Below the pieces are notes generated by a model. It was not told the DNA's origin. It did not search any database and saw only the letters and a program-made list of their open reading frames with translations. A stretch of 64,000 nt of DNA, taken from the NCBI GenBank assembly GCA_026874595.1, contig CM049318.1, forward strand, positions 19,505,456 through 19,569,455. Direction: 5' to 3'. Of this stretch, positions 12,296 through 25,120 are shown one piece after another. Source of the stretch: Sipunculus nudus. Lineage: Eukaryota > Annelida > Sipuncula > Golfingiida > Sipunculidae. Every line of letters begins with the position of its first letter. Within the stretch, counting starts at the first letter, position 1. The translations under genes and the position numbers were made by a program.

Positions 12296-13925
12296 AAACG
12301 AGGGACCCATGGGTCACGGCATCAGCTGATTTGGAAGATGGGGTAGTCAATGTTTTGTGTGGCAAAAAGAAGCTTGATATGAGGATGATTGAGTTTTTAA
12401 CTCTTGTTCAGATTTTGATAAAATATTTTGAGAGGGGAGGGCAGATGTCATTTATATTATTTACATTATATTATTTAGGTTGTGTACTGTCACAGGTTTT
12501 GACCTGGCCTAACTTTTTATGAATATCATGGACATGTTGGGCTATTATAAAGGAATTTAATGTAATATGTGGGTATGATATATGAAATAACCTGACTGAT
12601 GGATTAATATGAGTAAAATATAGTGGTTTTTTATTTATTTGGGAGGGGTTGGAAAAAAGCAATTTCTTAGAGTAAATGTGAATGCAATGACAGTAAACTA
12701 AGCAGTGTTAGAATGATGATAAGGCTATTTGTTTAAGGATTTATAAGTGTATGGAAGTCTGCAAGATTTCAACAGTTGTACAAAAGAGGGGGGAGGGGGC
12801 GGGGAAGGAGCATTCAACAGTACTTGAACACCTGGAAGGTTAACATCTAAAATATTATAAAATGTAGATCGAGAGGAAGAGGTAATCTAGGCCATGGTTG
12901 TCTGACGACTGAAGAAATTGTTGCAAATAATATTCTGAGATCTGACCATGCGTTTCCATTGATTGCCTTTTTGGTAAGCTGTTGACAGTCTAATTACATC
13001 CAATTTATTTAATATATCTTGTTTTTTCACTTTAATGATGTGTACAGTTGCCATAATGTCCCCCCTCCACAGGTGGAATGACTATTTTTTTTTGGGGGGG
13101 GGGGGGGGGGGGCTATATGATCGGAAAATGTCTCTGAAAATGTTACACCTCTGTCTCTGATATTTTCTTCAATTTACATTAAATTTTATGCTATAGCAAT
13201 AGAATATTGTTCACATTCCACAGGTTCAAGGACTGTGGGATGAAGGGGATGGTGGGAGTTACAACACCCTTTCATATACATACAGGATATAAAAAAAGCT
13301 TATAAAAAAAGTTTATTCATAATCATTTAAAATTTAAAACCGGCAGAAAGATTGAGAAACAAAGCAAATAATTTTCTCCCCCATTCTACTGAGCCAAGAT
13401 TGAGAAACGAAGCAAATAATTTTCACCCCAATTCTACTGAGCCAGAGCATAGTGTCTTTTGAAATATATTTTCGGCCATGCATAAAAATTTGTTAGGATT
13501 TTGGCCAAAACAAAATACTAGAAGGGGGGTTTGACAGTAAGATTCAGCTGAAGCCACCAAAGAGCTAGATGATTGGAGGGGCCTCGCTTTAAGCATGCAC
13601 TATTGGCCTGAAAAGTCTATGTGGGGCTTCAGTTCAGCCTAGGTCTCATAAAAGAGCTAGTTTTTTTTTATCAATTCCTTTCAAATTTCAGGTTTAATAG
13701 GCTAAAATCTTTAGGTGTGCATAATATAAAATTCACAGTGCTTGCAGGAAAACGTGCCATGGCCAAAATTTAAGGTACTGATTTTATATTTATGCAAATA
13801 ACTTAAAAAAAATTTGAGATTAATTTTTGGTAAAAAAATTTGATTAATTTTTGGTATATAATTCAATCTTTATTAAATATTTCCTGATTTTTATCAAGGT
13901 GCATTATGTTTAGGCCCATAATACC
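12296..13925 (+). mobile_element. Pearl/HINE-like element, 5' part plus truncated core
   Basis: It starts with the family's 5' end (AAACGAGGGACCCATGGGTC, then CAGCTGA). This is followed by a body shared with 17409-18540: a GGGAGGGG block, a CCACAGGTG.AATGAC motif and a long G-tract at about 13094-13113. It then passes into the core block (ACGTGCCATGG, AAATTTAAGGTACTGAT, GCATTATGTTTAGGCCCATAA) and stops at about 13925. There is no (ACGG)n array or terminal hairpin, so the 3' end is missing. It has no coding capacity. Confidence 0.65.
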
Positions 13926-14479
13926 TATCTGTGTATATATTTACTCTAATAAACAATGTTATGCAGTTGCAATAAAATTAACAATAAAATTGTTCAAAAT
14001 GCTCGGGTGCAAGGCTCAAGGGGCAGGGGTGGGGGGCAACATTTCTTCGCATTTTGTGAAACTGTTCTACACTGTTAGTCTTGGGCAGAAATAGATGGTT
14101 GATGAGATTATGTCATATATCTGGTATCAGGATCAGCTTAACATGTCTTGTTTTATAAGTACCAGTAATATTCACATCATCTTGTCATGGAGTTCAGAAA
14201 ATTAGAAGTTCTGTACTCCCAGAAGCTGCAGTTGGGTTGTACCTACCATCAGTATTTTGATATGTATATATATATATGTTGCAGTGAGCATATTTCTGTT
14301 GAAATTTCAAGTTTCATGGTGGATTTTCTTTCAAGTATTACATATATTTTGTGTATTTGTTTAATTAGTGTGTTATATCATCTACACTCCTATCGTCACT
14401 ATCAAAGGGAGATTTATGACTTCAGATGCAAGGTACATGTAAAATAAAATTGAAATTTCCAATTTTATGTGTCGTCTGA

Positions 14480-14686
14480 AACTTCTTAGTTTAAATGTAG
14501 GGTGCCTAAATATTCAGCTTAAACGTAGGTCAGTCGTAAGATGTGCAAAAATTAAAAATTGTGATATTTTATTGGTACAAGAAACTCAGTTGTTGTGAAA
14601 CAGAACAGATTTGGAGAAATTAATGGTATGGAACTATTCTATTCACATGGAACAACAAATAGTAGGTGTCGAGTATTGTTTAGATA
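14480..14686 (+). pseudogene. L1-superfamily LINE, fragment 1: start of endonuclease domain
   Basis: The plus strand reads LNVGCLNIQLKRRSV, then CAKIKNCDILLVQETQ. This is the N-terminal part of the apurinic-like endonuclease of non-LTR retrotransposons (N-x-G-L-N start, and ILLVQET carrying the catalytic-site Glu region). The frame is broken soon after and the fragment stops at a TA where a Tigger-like transposon entered (14689). It belongs to the same LINE as 16036-17408, 20318-22113 and 24740-25120. It is dead: frameshifts and stops occur in every fragment. Confidence 0.85.
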
Positions 14687-14688
14687 TA

Positions 14689-16033
14689 CAGTGGAACCCC
14701 GCCTTGCGACCACCCCATAATTGCGACCACGCCACAATTACGACCACTTTGCTTGGTCCCGATTTATTTTTAGTTTATTTATGTTTATAAATGACTCAGA
14801 ATTACGACCGCCCCTGAATTCAGAATTACGACCAGATTTCCCGGCCCCAGCACTAACGCGACCCCGCTAATGCGACCACCGCCGAGATGTACCGAAACAA
14901 CATTTGTCACGAGTCAATGGCTGCGCCTTGTCACAGGCGCCTTAACAATAGATCAAAGAGGGTAACAAGGTTTCCCAACCAGAGTGTTAATCTGGTCCCC
15001 CATATTTTCCTGACTCGGTGTCTGCGCCGAGACTCGTTGAGGCGTACGTTTAAGATCAAAGAGGGTAACCATAGGCCTTATTACTTAATGAGCCGGTCTG
15101 CCTGGCTAACTGCCCTGGGGTCTTGGGCAAGCGATGCTAATTACCCCTCAGTGATCACTTGTATCACTGCTACCCTGAGTGCGGGGTGGAGAACTTATTA
15201 TTTCTACTCATCACATATTGTTCGATCCTCATTGGTCCAATTAACGACCTAGTTAATCCTAAATGTGCTCATACCTTACTCACACTGAGTATTGAGCAGT
15301 CAGTATAATGTATAAATAAAGCTTGCATGGCGGCAAATCCCACAAATTTTCTGGCCTTACCAGATAAATCTCTGACAGTTAATTTCTATACTGGTTCAGT
15401 TTGAGTTTGAATTGCTTGCTGTTGTTAAACAATGCCTCGGAAAGAGCTCTACTTAAGGATGTACTTCGGTGGGCCTCTGACTTAAAGGGATTCTTGCAGC
15501 AGCAGAACTGCACCAAGCTGATGGAACAGATCTGTGCCCTGGAAGATGAACTGACTGCCTGTGCCGTGCGCTCTACATGTGTGATCTCAAGACAAACCAC
15601 CTTGGACTCCTTCGTGAAGAATTAACATAGTCTGATACAATGATATTCTATTCACAGTGCGTCCAAAATTCCACGTCTTTCGTGCATATATTCTGCCACG
15701 TATTATGTTCAATATGCATTAAGTAGATTTTCGTATTGCCCTTAGTGTAATTATGGGTAAATTGTCAGGCATTACGTGTGTACATGTATATTAATTTTTA
15801 TCATAAATAGATATTTATAACAATTTTTTCTTTTCACTTACATTCATAATAAGGTTCCTGCGCAGAGTAAAATATTTGTCATAATTTACAGTGAAGATAT
15901 GCAATAAATACACACTGATATACATTAAACATCGGCGTGTGATGTGAACCAAGAGTTTCACAAATACGACCACCCCCAAATTACGACCACTTTGCTCGGT
16001 CCCCAGGGTGGTCGTAATTGTGGGGTTCCACTG
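14689..16033 (+). mobile_element. Tigger/pogo-like Tc1-mariner superfamily element
   Basis: The 1345-bp element has terminal inverted repeats. The left end begins CAGTGGAACCCC and continues with CGACCACC; the right end, inverted, begins CAGTGGAACCCCAC and continues with ACGACCACC. It is flanked by TA (14687-14688 and 16034-16035), the target duplication of this superfamily. GCGACCAC / ATTACGACCAC motifs recur just inside both ends. It sits inside the LINE endonuclease region, so it is younger than the LINE. Most of a transposase gene is missing; a C-terminal remnant is at 15401-15625. Probably non-autonomous. Confidence 0.85.
15401..15625 (+). pseudogene. Remnant of Tigger/pogo-type transposase C terminus
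   Basis: A 74-codon frame without ATG ends SRQTTLDSFVKN and stops. A short tail with an R/KQTTxxxFF-like motif is, to my knowledge, common at the C terminus of Tigger/pogo (DDE-type, CENP-B-like) transposases. The preceding residues (WASDLKGFLQQQ, then LMEQICALEDEL) form a plausible helix. The N-terminal HTH region and catalytic DDE core are not visible in the element, so it cannot encode an active enzyme. Confidence 0.5.
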
Positions 16034-16035
16034 TA

Positions 16036-17408
16036 ATTCGAATGTAGACAGCTCAAAAGTATTGTAAAATTCAGGGGAAGGGAGACTTAGTTATTGAATT
16101 GTTCAATGATCAAGTCATATATTTATATACAAGTTAATGTTTATGCTCAAAATATTGCAAAAAAACAGGTTACCTTCTTCAAAAAGTCAAAAACATTCTA
16201 CAGGATTACACTTCATTTGGGGATAGAATCTTGGTTGGAGAGATTTTAATATTGCTTTATGTAAAATTCTGGACAGAGAAAGGGGACAACTTTGTTCCAA
16301 AGACAAGGTGAGGAATGTGGTGATAGAAAAAACAATGACCTTAATCTGTCTGATATTTGGCGAATTAAAAATCCTCTCAAAAGGGAGTTCACTTGGAGAC
16401 CCAAAAGTGAAAAGATAGCTTCAAGGCTTGATTATTAGCTTCAAGGCTTTATTATTGGCTTATTTCGGAACAGTTGCAGGATTTTGTAAAAGAAACAAAT
16501 ATATTGCCATATGTGAAGTCAGACCACTCTGGTATTAAATTACAAATTAGTATTGGAGAACTATAAGGGTGCAGGGATCTGAAAACTAAACGTAGGGTTA
16601 TTAGATAAACACAAGATAACTGAGAAGATAGTATCAGCCAAATCTCAGCCAAATCTAAACTTGTGGTTAGAAGAATATGAACGTGTCGGATCAGAGGATT
16701 AAATGGGAAGGAATGATATACCAAATAAGAATTTTTTATTAATAAAAGGAAAATAAACAACTTGCAAGTAAAAGGAAGGAGATTTACAAAACAAGGATCT
16801 ACAGATTTAAATAACTGATGCAGACAGTATTGATAAAGAAGATTACATTAGGGAAATTCAAGACAGTTAAACAAGAATTGGAGATTGACAATTATAAAAT
16901 CCAAGGTCTAATCTTAAGGTCACAAGTCAGGTGGTTTGAGAAGGAAGAATTAACTAAGTTAAAAGTATTTTTTAAATTTAGAGAAAAGTAATACTCTTAG
17001 GAAATGGGTTCGAAAATTAGAGAGACAGGGGATTTTACATCAGATCCTAAGGAGATTCTAAAGCTTGAACGAGTTATACAAAGTTATATTCATCAAATCT
17101 CTCTACATCGGCAGACCAGATTGAACAGTATTTGTCTGATATTGATAATCCCAATTCTTTCAAAAGAAGATAATGAATTTCTTAGTAAACCACTTACAAT
17201 GGAAGAATGTCACCAAACAAATTCAATTCATAATGGCAAGAGTCCTGGTAATGATGGGCTACCAATAGAATTTTACAAAAAAACTTTGGCCTCATTTTGG
17301 TCCTTTACTACTTTATTCTTTTAATAAGTCACTTGTGGATGGAACATCCTCATCACAAAGACAAGCGGTCATTACTCTTCTGGATAAAAAGAAAGATTGT
17401 ACTTTGTT
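16036..17408 (+). pseudogene. LINE, fragment 2: endonuclease C-terminal half and start of reverse transcriptase
   Basis: Continues the LINE after the Tigger insertion. Readable blocks in shifting frames are: NVYAQN and a region matching the endonuclease GDFN motif (about 16130-16260); NDLNLSDIWRIKNPLKREF followed by TWRP; SRLDYW with LISEQL nearby; and YVKSDHSGIKL (SDH active-site motif). From 17004 a 106-codon frame carries GKSPGNDGLPIEFYK (near 17235), the first conserved block of L1-type reverse transcriptase, followed by QAVITLLDKKKDCTLL up to the insertion at 17409. Confidence 0.88.
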
Positions 17409-20317
17409 AAACAAGGGACCCATGGGTCACGGCGCTCAGCTGATCATGATTGGACTAAATGTATCACCATTGTTATACTATATTGAGTAGAAAAAGCTTA
17501 TATCATGGTCATGTTGGGCTTTTATAAAGGAATATAATGTAATATGTGAGTAAATGATATATGAAATGAACTGACTGATGGATTAATATGGAGTAAAATA
17601 GTGGTTTATTTTTTATTTATTTGGGAGGGATCAAAAACAATTTATTTGAGCAAATATGAATGCAATGACAGTATACTAAGCAGTGGTATAATGATGATAA
17701 GGCTATTTGTTTAAGGATCTATAGTGTATCGAAAACTGCAAGCTTTCAATTCGACAGATACAAGGTTATGAGGGGATTAATGAATTTGTGACTGTATGAC
17801 ATGATATCTTGACAACATTGTTCTTGACAAGGTACATTATTTTGATGACCCTCGCGTCTACATATTACACAATATTGACATAATTTCTGGCATGTACATA
17901 GGTACCTATGGACAAATGGTCAACATTACTGAACCACCTAGAAGGTTAAAATATTAAAAATATGATTAAATGTAGATAAAGTTTGAGAGGAAGAGGTAAT
18001 TTGGGCCACGGTTGGTTTATATGATTGGAGAAAATGTTGCAAATAATATTTGAGATCTGACCATGCCTTTCCATTGGTTACATTTTTGATAAGCTGTTGA
18101 CTGTTCAACAGTTTACACATTTGTCTGATGAGATCTCATTTATTTGTTAAACATTTTTTATCAATTTTATGATATGTATACAGTTGCCACAACGTCCCCA
18201 CTCCACAGGTGCAATGACTTGATGGGGGGGGGGGGGGGGGGGGGGGGTTGTGATCAGAGTTACGCCTCTGTCTCTCTGCAGACATTTTCTTTAATTATTA
18301 AATTTTATGCTATAGCCATAGAACTATAGTTCACAGTGCCAGGGAGCAAGGCCTCAGTGGGATGAAGAAGGGGGATGGTGAGAGTTACAACACCCTTGCA
18401 TGTACATACAGGATATGAAATTTAATTCAACAGTGCTTATAAAAAAAAGTATATTCATGAACATTAAATATTTAAAACAGACAAAGATGGAGAAACAAAG
18501 CAAATCATTTTTTTCCCCCCCATTCTACTGAGCCAATGAAAAATTAACAATATTTGCATTTATTCCTTTTTTTCATTACATAATTTTTATCCAGGTTAAC
18601 GAATGTTACTATTAATTTACAGTATAACATTCATGTGATTGTTAATATTTCAATTGATTCACATTTCTAAATTGCATCAACATTTATAGCTAATGTATCT
18701 AGTTTATAGTACCTGTCAACAGAATGGGATGGAGGGAGGGAGGGAGGCAATAAGGGTAAGAGAGAGAGAGAGAAAGAGAGAGGGAGAAAGAGCTGGACTG
18801 CCAGAGAGAAGAGCGAGAAAGAGAGAAAGTGGCTCTCTGGTAATTACTGCCTGACCCAGCCTGACTCAGACACTCACAGTGGCAGTAGGTCAGACCTGAA
18901 GTTGTTATGTAACTGCCCAGTACACTGCATTTATACTGACCTGATGTAAACAATGAAGACTTGGTACCTGGGAACTTGAATAAAATCTACAGTTTTTGAT
19001 CAATTAGTTTCAAATTTCAAATCTTAACAGATGAAATGCTAATGTGTACATGCTGTGGAATTAAATCCACAGCACTAACAGGAAAAATTAAACTATTTTT
19101 ATTTTTTTTAGATGGTATCAGGAAAAAAGAAAAGTATTCTCAACTATGAAACTAATACATGTGTTAAAATTAATCCAAGGATCAAAACACCCAATATATT
19201 ATACCAGGAGCAAACTGGAGTTTAATTTTATGAACTGAAATAAAGGATCATCAATATAAATTTTGATTATTTAGCCAGTATCATGTAACAACTGATACAA
19301 CCATGAGTTATAAGTCAAACAAATTAAAATCTTTAATGAGCACTCTGATGAACATCCACACTTTCATAGCAATACATCACTTTGTGGACACAAATGTGCA
19401 CTTTAATCATTGTAACCTGGTGGTACAATACAAAATCTAAAATGTAGCATAGCCAAAAATAAAATAAAATACAGAAAATATAACATTCATCTAGTTTATG
19501 TACCAGCTGGGGGGGGGGGGGGGGAGTGCAGGGCAGAGGGGAAGCCTGCTAGTAGTGGCCAAGCTTAGCCAAGGCAAGCTGCCTGGGGTGGGTTACATAA
19601 TGCAAGTGAAGACTGTATTACTACTAGGTGGGCCAGATGTAAACAACACTTGACATGGTGTATGAAAACTTAAATAAAAAATAAAAGCTACTCTTTTCAA
19701 ACTATTCCTTTGAAATTTCAGATTTTAAAAAGATTAAATCCTTTTGTATATATGCTGTGAAAATTAAACCAACAGTGCTTACAGGGAAAAAACGTGCCAT
19801 TGCCAAAGTTGGACAAAATTTAAGGTACTGATTTTTTATTTATGCTAATAACTTGAAAAATTTGCAAAATTCAGATCTAATTTTGGGTAAACAATTGAAT
19901 CTTGATTAAATAAAGTTATATTCCTGAAAAAAAGTCCAGCCTCAGCAATTCTCATGTTAAGTGAGCAAATATATTTCCTGATTTTTAAGAAACTGCATTA
20001 TATTTGGGCCCATTACTTCAAAATAATATCCAATACTAACCTAATTTTTGGTATGTGCACAGAAAATGTATGGAAAAACATGAATACTAAATATGATCAA
20101 AAACAGATCAGTGGTTTTGATATTAGGCAGCTTTGAAGTGTAACAATGGCTTTTTTATGGAAAATGGAGGTTTTTCCTTAATATCTCGAAGGAACGAAGT
20201 CCTAATGACCCAATTTTTGGTATGGTAAGAGATTTATAACGGATGTTAACGGACGGACGGCCGGACGGACAAAGGACCATGACTATAGCTCAGATGACTT
20301 ATAGTCAGCCGAGCTAA
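17409..20317 (+). mobile_element. Complete pearl/HINE-like element inserted in the LINE
   Basis: The 5' end AAACAAGGGACCCATGGG contains the palindrome GACCCATGGGTC and a subterminal CGCTCAGCTGA. The body has a G-tract (18222-18247) and a GA-rich stretch (about 18750-18830). A first diverged core lies near 18980-19110, and the full core runs 19680-20240. An (ACGG)n tract occupies 20249-20270. The 3' end is a hairpin at 20287-20315 (AGCTCAGATGAC, TTATA loop, GTCAGCCGAGCT), then AAAAA. The subterminal motif near the 5' end is the inverse of the terminal hairpin arm. Both sides of the insertion rejoin the LINE reading frame exactly (KKKDCTLL before, NWRPISLLN after). Only AAAC is shared at the two junctions, so there is at most a 4-bp duplication. 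It has no protein coding. Confidence 0.75.
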
Positions 20318-22113
20318 AAACTGGAGGCCAATTTCTCCTTTAAACACAGATTATAAAATAATATTGAAAACCTTAGCTAGAAAATTAACAAACAATTCCA
20401 AAACTTATTCATCATAATCAAAATCAGATATGTAAGACATATTGGAGAAAATATTATATTTTTAAATGATTAACTGGATAAAACAAAAGAAAACATGTCT
20501 AGAATTATTATCTCAGTGGATATGGAAAAAGCTTTGAACTCTTTAGAATGGGATTTTTTGTTTGCAGTGCTTAAGAAATTCCAGTTTAACAAATTTGGAT
20601 CATGGATAAGTCTTATATACAGATATTAGCAGCAGAGTAACCCCTACATATTTTAAATTAGAGGTGTCAGACAGGGTGATCCTCTGTCCCCTTATATATT
20701 TATATTAATTATGGAAATACTGGCCACTAAAATAAGAGCAGTTTCACATAAATGGAATTCCAATTGGGACCAGCCAAATAAAATTATTACAATATGCAGA
20801 CGATACAATAGCCACAGTGTCCGATATAAAATCTAGTAAGATATTATTAAGGAGAGTTGAGGAGTTACAGTGGTCTTAAAATAGAGAGAAATCATAAGAT
20901 AAATAGAGAAATCAGAAGGACTATGGCTAGAGAGAAATCAGAACGACTATGGCTAGGAAAGACTAGATCCAATACAGCAAAGCCATTAGGTATGTTGGCC
21001 AGATAAACCCATTAAACTCCTTGGGGTTTATATATATATATATATCTTATGATAAACAAGCATGTCATACCCTTGATATAGAATTAAAGATAAATCAAAT
21101 GAACAAGACATTAAAACTCTAGCGTCAAAGAAATTAAACACCAAGGGAAATTTTTAAAAAAATTCAAGTTTCGTTTTTTCAAAATTTCAATACATATTTT
21201 CAAATTGTAGTATCTCAGCTGAGTTTAAAAAAATAATCAATAAAAATATATTTCACCTTTTATGGAATGATGGAAGGGAAAGAATAAAGAGATCAGTGCT
21301 GATACAAGAACCAAGTAAAGGAGGCATGAAAGCACCACACTTGGAATCTATTGTTCTCTATGGTTCTGTTCGGTGGATTAAGAGAGATCTTAGGAGTGAA
21401 AGTAGACCATGGATACAGTTGTGGAATTACCATTTAAAAAAAGTATGCAGTAATATCCGCGTTTTATTTGATTGTAACTGACCCAAAATTGTTAAATTTA
21501 GATATGTTGGGGGATTTTTACAGAGGGATTTTTACAGAGAGATCATACAGAGTTATCTTTTAAAAATAGATTTTTTATTTATTACATATAGGCATAAAAG
21601 AAGAGTATATGGCATAATCAACATTTTGTATGGAATGGAGAAACTATTTTTTGGCTGAGCTTTTATAACATTGGTATAAAAAGAGTACAGGATTTTATGA
21701 ATGGAACCATATTATCTCATGTGAATAATGGAAGTCAAAAGGATTAAAAGGGGTCCTTTTCCTTCAGTGGTACACAAGTAGTTCAGGTAATGAAATTAAA
21801 ACTGAATAGAGAAAGTGATACTGAAATGGAAAGGAATGACAAAGAATGTATAGCAAGTTCCCAAAATGAATCATATGTAATGTGTCATAACTGAATGATT
21901 CCACTTAACAAAACGTCATAAAACCGATATATATACTATTATAAAGCAAAATTTGTGCACTTGTCCACAGGTGAATCCAAGTGTGTCTAAATATGTATCA
22001 ATTACACCAGAAAATTGTTCTTGGGTTTATCAGCAGTTTTATGATACATATTCAGTGATATTCCAATACAAGTTTCTACAAGATTAAAATATTTTAGTTT
22101 ATAATTATTGGTT
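20318..22113 (+). pseudogene. LINE, fragment 3: reverse transcriptase palm and connection
   Basis: It begins with NWRPISLLNTDYKI, with LARKL close behind (RT block 2). RGVRQGDPLSPYIFILIMEI lies near 20661-20725 and YADDT (catalytic Asp-Asp) at 20793-20807. Later blocks resemble the C-terminal half of L1-type ORF2, for example LIQEPSKGGMKAPHLE near 21302. Multiple stops and frameshifts show that it is inactive. Interrupted at its 3' end by a second pearl/HINE-like element. Confidence 0.88.
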
Positions 22114-24739
22114 AAACAAGGGACCTATGGGTCACGACGCTCAGCTGTTATATATGATAAAAAAATATTATTTAGAAATGAGGCACATGCGGGTTTTGTG
22201 TGGTAATAAATATAAGCTGTATTATGAGTTGTTGATGTTTAGCTTATGTATGAATTTGATAGTACCTTTGGAGACAGGGAAGAGGATTGATTTCATTTAT
22301 TTTATTAACAAATGGAGTACTAATGTCACACAGATTTGACTTGGCCATATAACTTATAAGCAGAACATATAATATAAGAGTTTAACTATTTATTAAAAAA
22401 ATTAAAAATATTGTCCCAAATATAATTTTTATTAAAAATAATAAGAGAATCATATGATTTTTTAAAATGAAATATAACTGATATGATTATTAAAATAATA
22501 TTAAAGAATATATTCATGAATGCATACATGAATACATTTTGAAAGTATTTGCACGAGTATTCATATACTTTCATTTTTACCTGAATTCCCATTCTTTATG
22601 CAAGAAATTTTATAATGGAGTACATAATCATATTTGTATTTAAATACAATTACAAAGTATTTGCACCATGTCTGGTATTTATTCAGTTTTCACCAAACAA
22701 TGATGTTGAGAATCCAGAATATACAAATTTCACACATTTAAATAATGATCACAAGTACCTGGTTTTATGGCTTTTATTTATATTAAAAAATAACTGTAAA
22801 AAATTCATTTTGGACTAATTTCACATCAATGTACACACTTGACACAGTAGGAATCTAGATTAATATTATCAACTGCGTCTTATTCTATCATTAATTTCCT
22901 TCATATAATCCTTAATGATTAGTAATGAATAATATGATTTACTTCTTTATCATTAAAAATGAACTGAAAAATGCCATAGGTGACTGCATGGTGTTATTTG
23001 GAATATGTGACATTCTACCCATCGATACAAGATTCTTATATCATCAGTAACCGCAAGTTAATTTCCTGTTATTATAAACTAACAAATTCCTTTTCTATTT
23101 TTCTTTAATTTGTTATTAAAAACCAATAAAAATTTATTAATTTATTGTTTATTGTTATGTTGTTGGTTAAAACTACTAGATGAGTTGGGTTGAACACCTG
23201 GATCAACTGTGGCTGGCCATAAGCTGCCTGGATTCTCCCCTCAAGCGTGCATAATTTGATGAAAGGTCAACAAGGTCAACATACAGGTGACTCAAGAGGG
23301 GCTGGAGAGAGCCAAAGTCTGACAGGGTCTCATAAAAAACATTAATAAAAGCTACAATATTTGGCAAATTTCTTTCAGCTTTCTAAACTAAAAAGCTGAA
23401 ATCCTTATGTGTGCATGATATGAAAATTATATCAACAGTGCTCACGGGAAACAAACGTGCCTTGGTCACAGTTGGGCAAAATTTAAGGTACTAATTTTAT
23501 ATTTATACTAATAACTTATAAAATTTGAGAAATTCAGAACTAATTTTGGGTATTCAATTGAATCTGGATTAAATAATGTTACATCCCTGACAAAAAAAAT
23601 CTCTAGCTTCAGCAATGCCCTTGTTAAGGGAGTAAATATATTTCTTGATTTTTTACAAAGTGCATTATGTTTGGGCCCATAACTTAAAAAAAATACACAA
23701 TACTGACATCATTTCTGGCATGTGCATAGTGAATGTATAGAAAAATATGTATATTATATATGATTAAAGTCAGATCAGTGGTTTTGATATTAGGCAGTCT
23801 TAAAGTGTAACATTGGGTTTTTAATGGAAAAATGAAGTTTTTCATTGATATCTCGAAGGAATTAAGTCCTAGTGACCAAATTCTTGGCATGGTAGGGGAT
23901 TTTGGAGAAATCTAACTGTATGCCAAATTTAAGGAACTTAGAGCTGAAGCTGGGGAGCTGAGCTCTAGCAAACTGCATAACACTAGCAATATGTGACATA
24001 GTGCTTGAAAACTTGAATAAAATCTACAGTTTTTGATCAACTGGTTTTAAATTTTTTGTGTTAACAGTTGAAATGCTAACAAAAACATGCTGTGAAAATT
24101 AAATCCACAGCAGTTACAGCAAAAAAACGTGCCATGGTCAAAGTTGGGCAAAATTTAAGGTACCAATTTTTTATTTTTGCTAATATTTTTAAAAATTTAA
24201 AAGATTTTGATCTAATTTTGGGTATACAATTTAATTTTGATTAATAAAAGTAATATTACTGGAAAAAAAGTGATTAGCTTTAACAAGTTTTGTGTTAAGT
24301 GATAAAATTTCTTTCCTGATTATTTACAAAATGCATTATGTTTGGGCCCATAACTTTTTTAAATTAAATAATACAGACCTAATTTCTGGCATGTACATAG
24401 GAATTATGTAGAGGATTATTTATAGGAAATATGAGGAAAAACAGATGAGTGGTTTTGATATTAGGCAGTCCTAAAGTATGAAAATAGGTTTTTAATAAAA
24501 AATTGAGGTTTTTCCTTAATTTCTCAAAGGAATGAAGTCGCAAAGACCCAGTTTTCGGCTTGGTAGGAGATCTTGGGGACATCTAACATTATGCTGAATT
24601 TTGGATTCCTAGGTCTTACGGTTTCAAAACGTGCCACATCTACGGACGGACGGACGGACGGACGGACGGACAGACGGACGGACGACGGACAATGGACCAC
24701 GACTATAGCTCAGATGACTTATAGTCAGCTGAGCTAAAA
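22114..24739 (+). mobile_element. Second complete pearl/HINE-like element inserted in the LINE
   Basis: The 5' end reads TAAACAAGGGACCTATGGGTC then GCTCAGCTG. Two cores follow (about 23340-23935 and 24000-24640), with shared phrases such as ACGTGCC.TGGTC, AAATTTAAGGTAC, GCATTATGTTTGGGCCCATAA and TTTGATATTAGGCAGTC. An (ACGG)n array (24642-24690) and the terminal hairpin (24707-24735) followed by AAAAA complete it. The LINE resumes directly afterwards. It carries no open frame with transposase features, so it would depend on a Rep/helicase from elsewhere if the Helentron assignment is right. Confidence 0.75.
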
Positions 24740-25120
24740 ATGGAAAATTCAAGATTTTGATATTTTAGTTTATAATTATTGGTGTATGGAAAATTCAAGA
24801 TTTTGATTACTACACATTCTTTAATACAGATTGTGAAACATGTATGTATCTTTTCTGGGAATGCAGTATGACAAAACAGTTTTGCATTAATAGTTCAGAA
24901 AACTGAAATATTTTATGGTAACAAAGAGGAAAAGGATTATTTAAATATTATATTAATTTTAGGTAAAAGATATATTGAGCAGTGCAGGAAGGCAAAACAA
25001 AAGCTCAATGTTTAAGCCTGTATACAGTTTATATTGGAATATGCAAGACTTTGTATTTTATAGCCCAGAAAAATAATAAAACTGAATTATTTTAAAAAGA
25101 GATAAGCAGAATAATTAGTT
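24740..25120 (+). pseudogene. LINE, fragment 4: C terminus
   Basis: Reads KFKILDYYTFFNTDCETCMY across a Cys-rich end (CETCMYLFWEC) typical of the extreme C terminus of L1-superfamily ORF2 proteins, then decays. The fragment opens with a 45-bp tandem duplication of LINE sequence whose first copy is split by the pearl/HINE insertion (see findings). With the inserts removed the four fragments total roughly 3.8 kb, about the length of one L1-type ORF2. Confidence 0.8.

Noticed and set aside
14887-15252. 121-codon ORF inside the Tigger-like element as a possible transposase
   Set aside because: It lacks HTH or DDE motifs and does not resemble Tigger/pogo proteins. Only the C-terminal remnant at 15401-15625 does.
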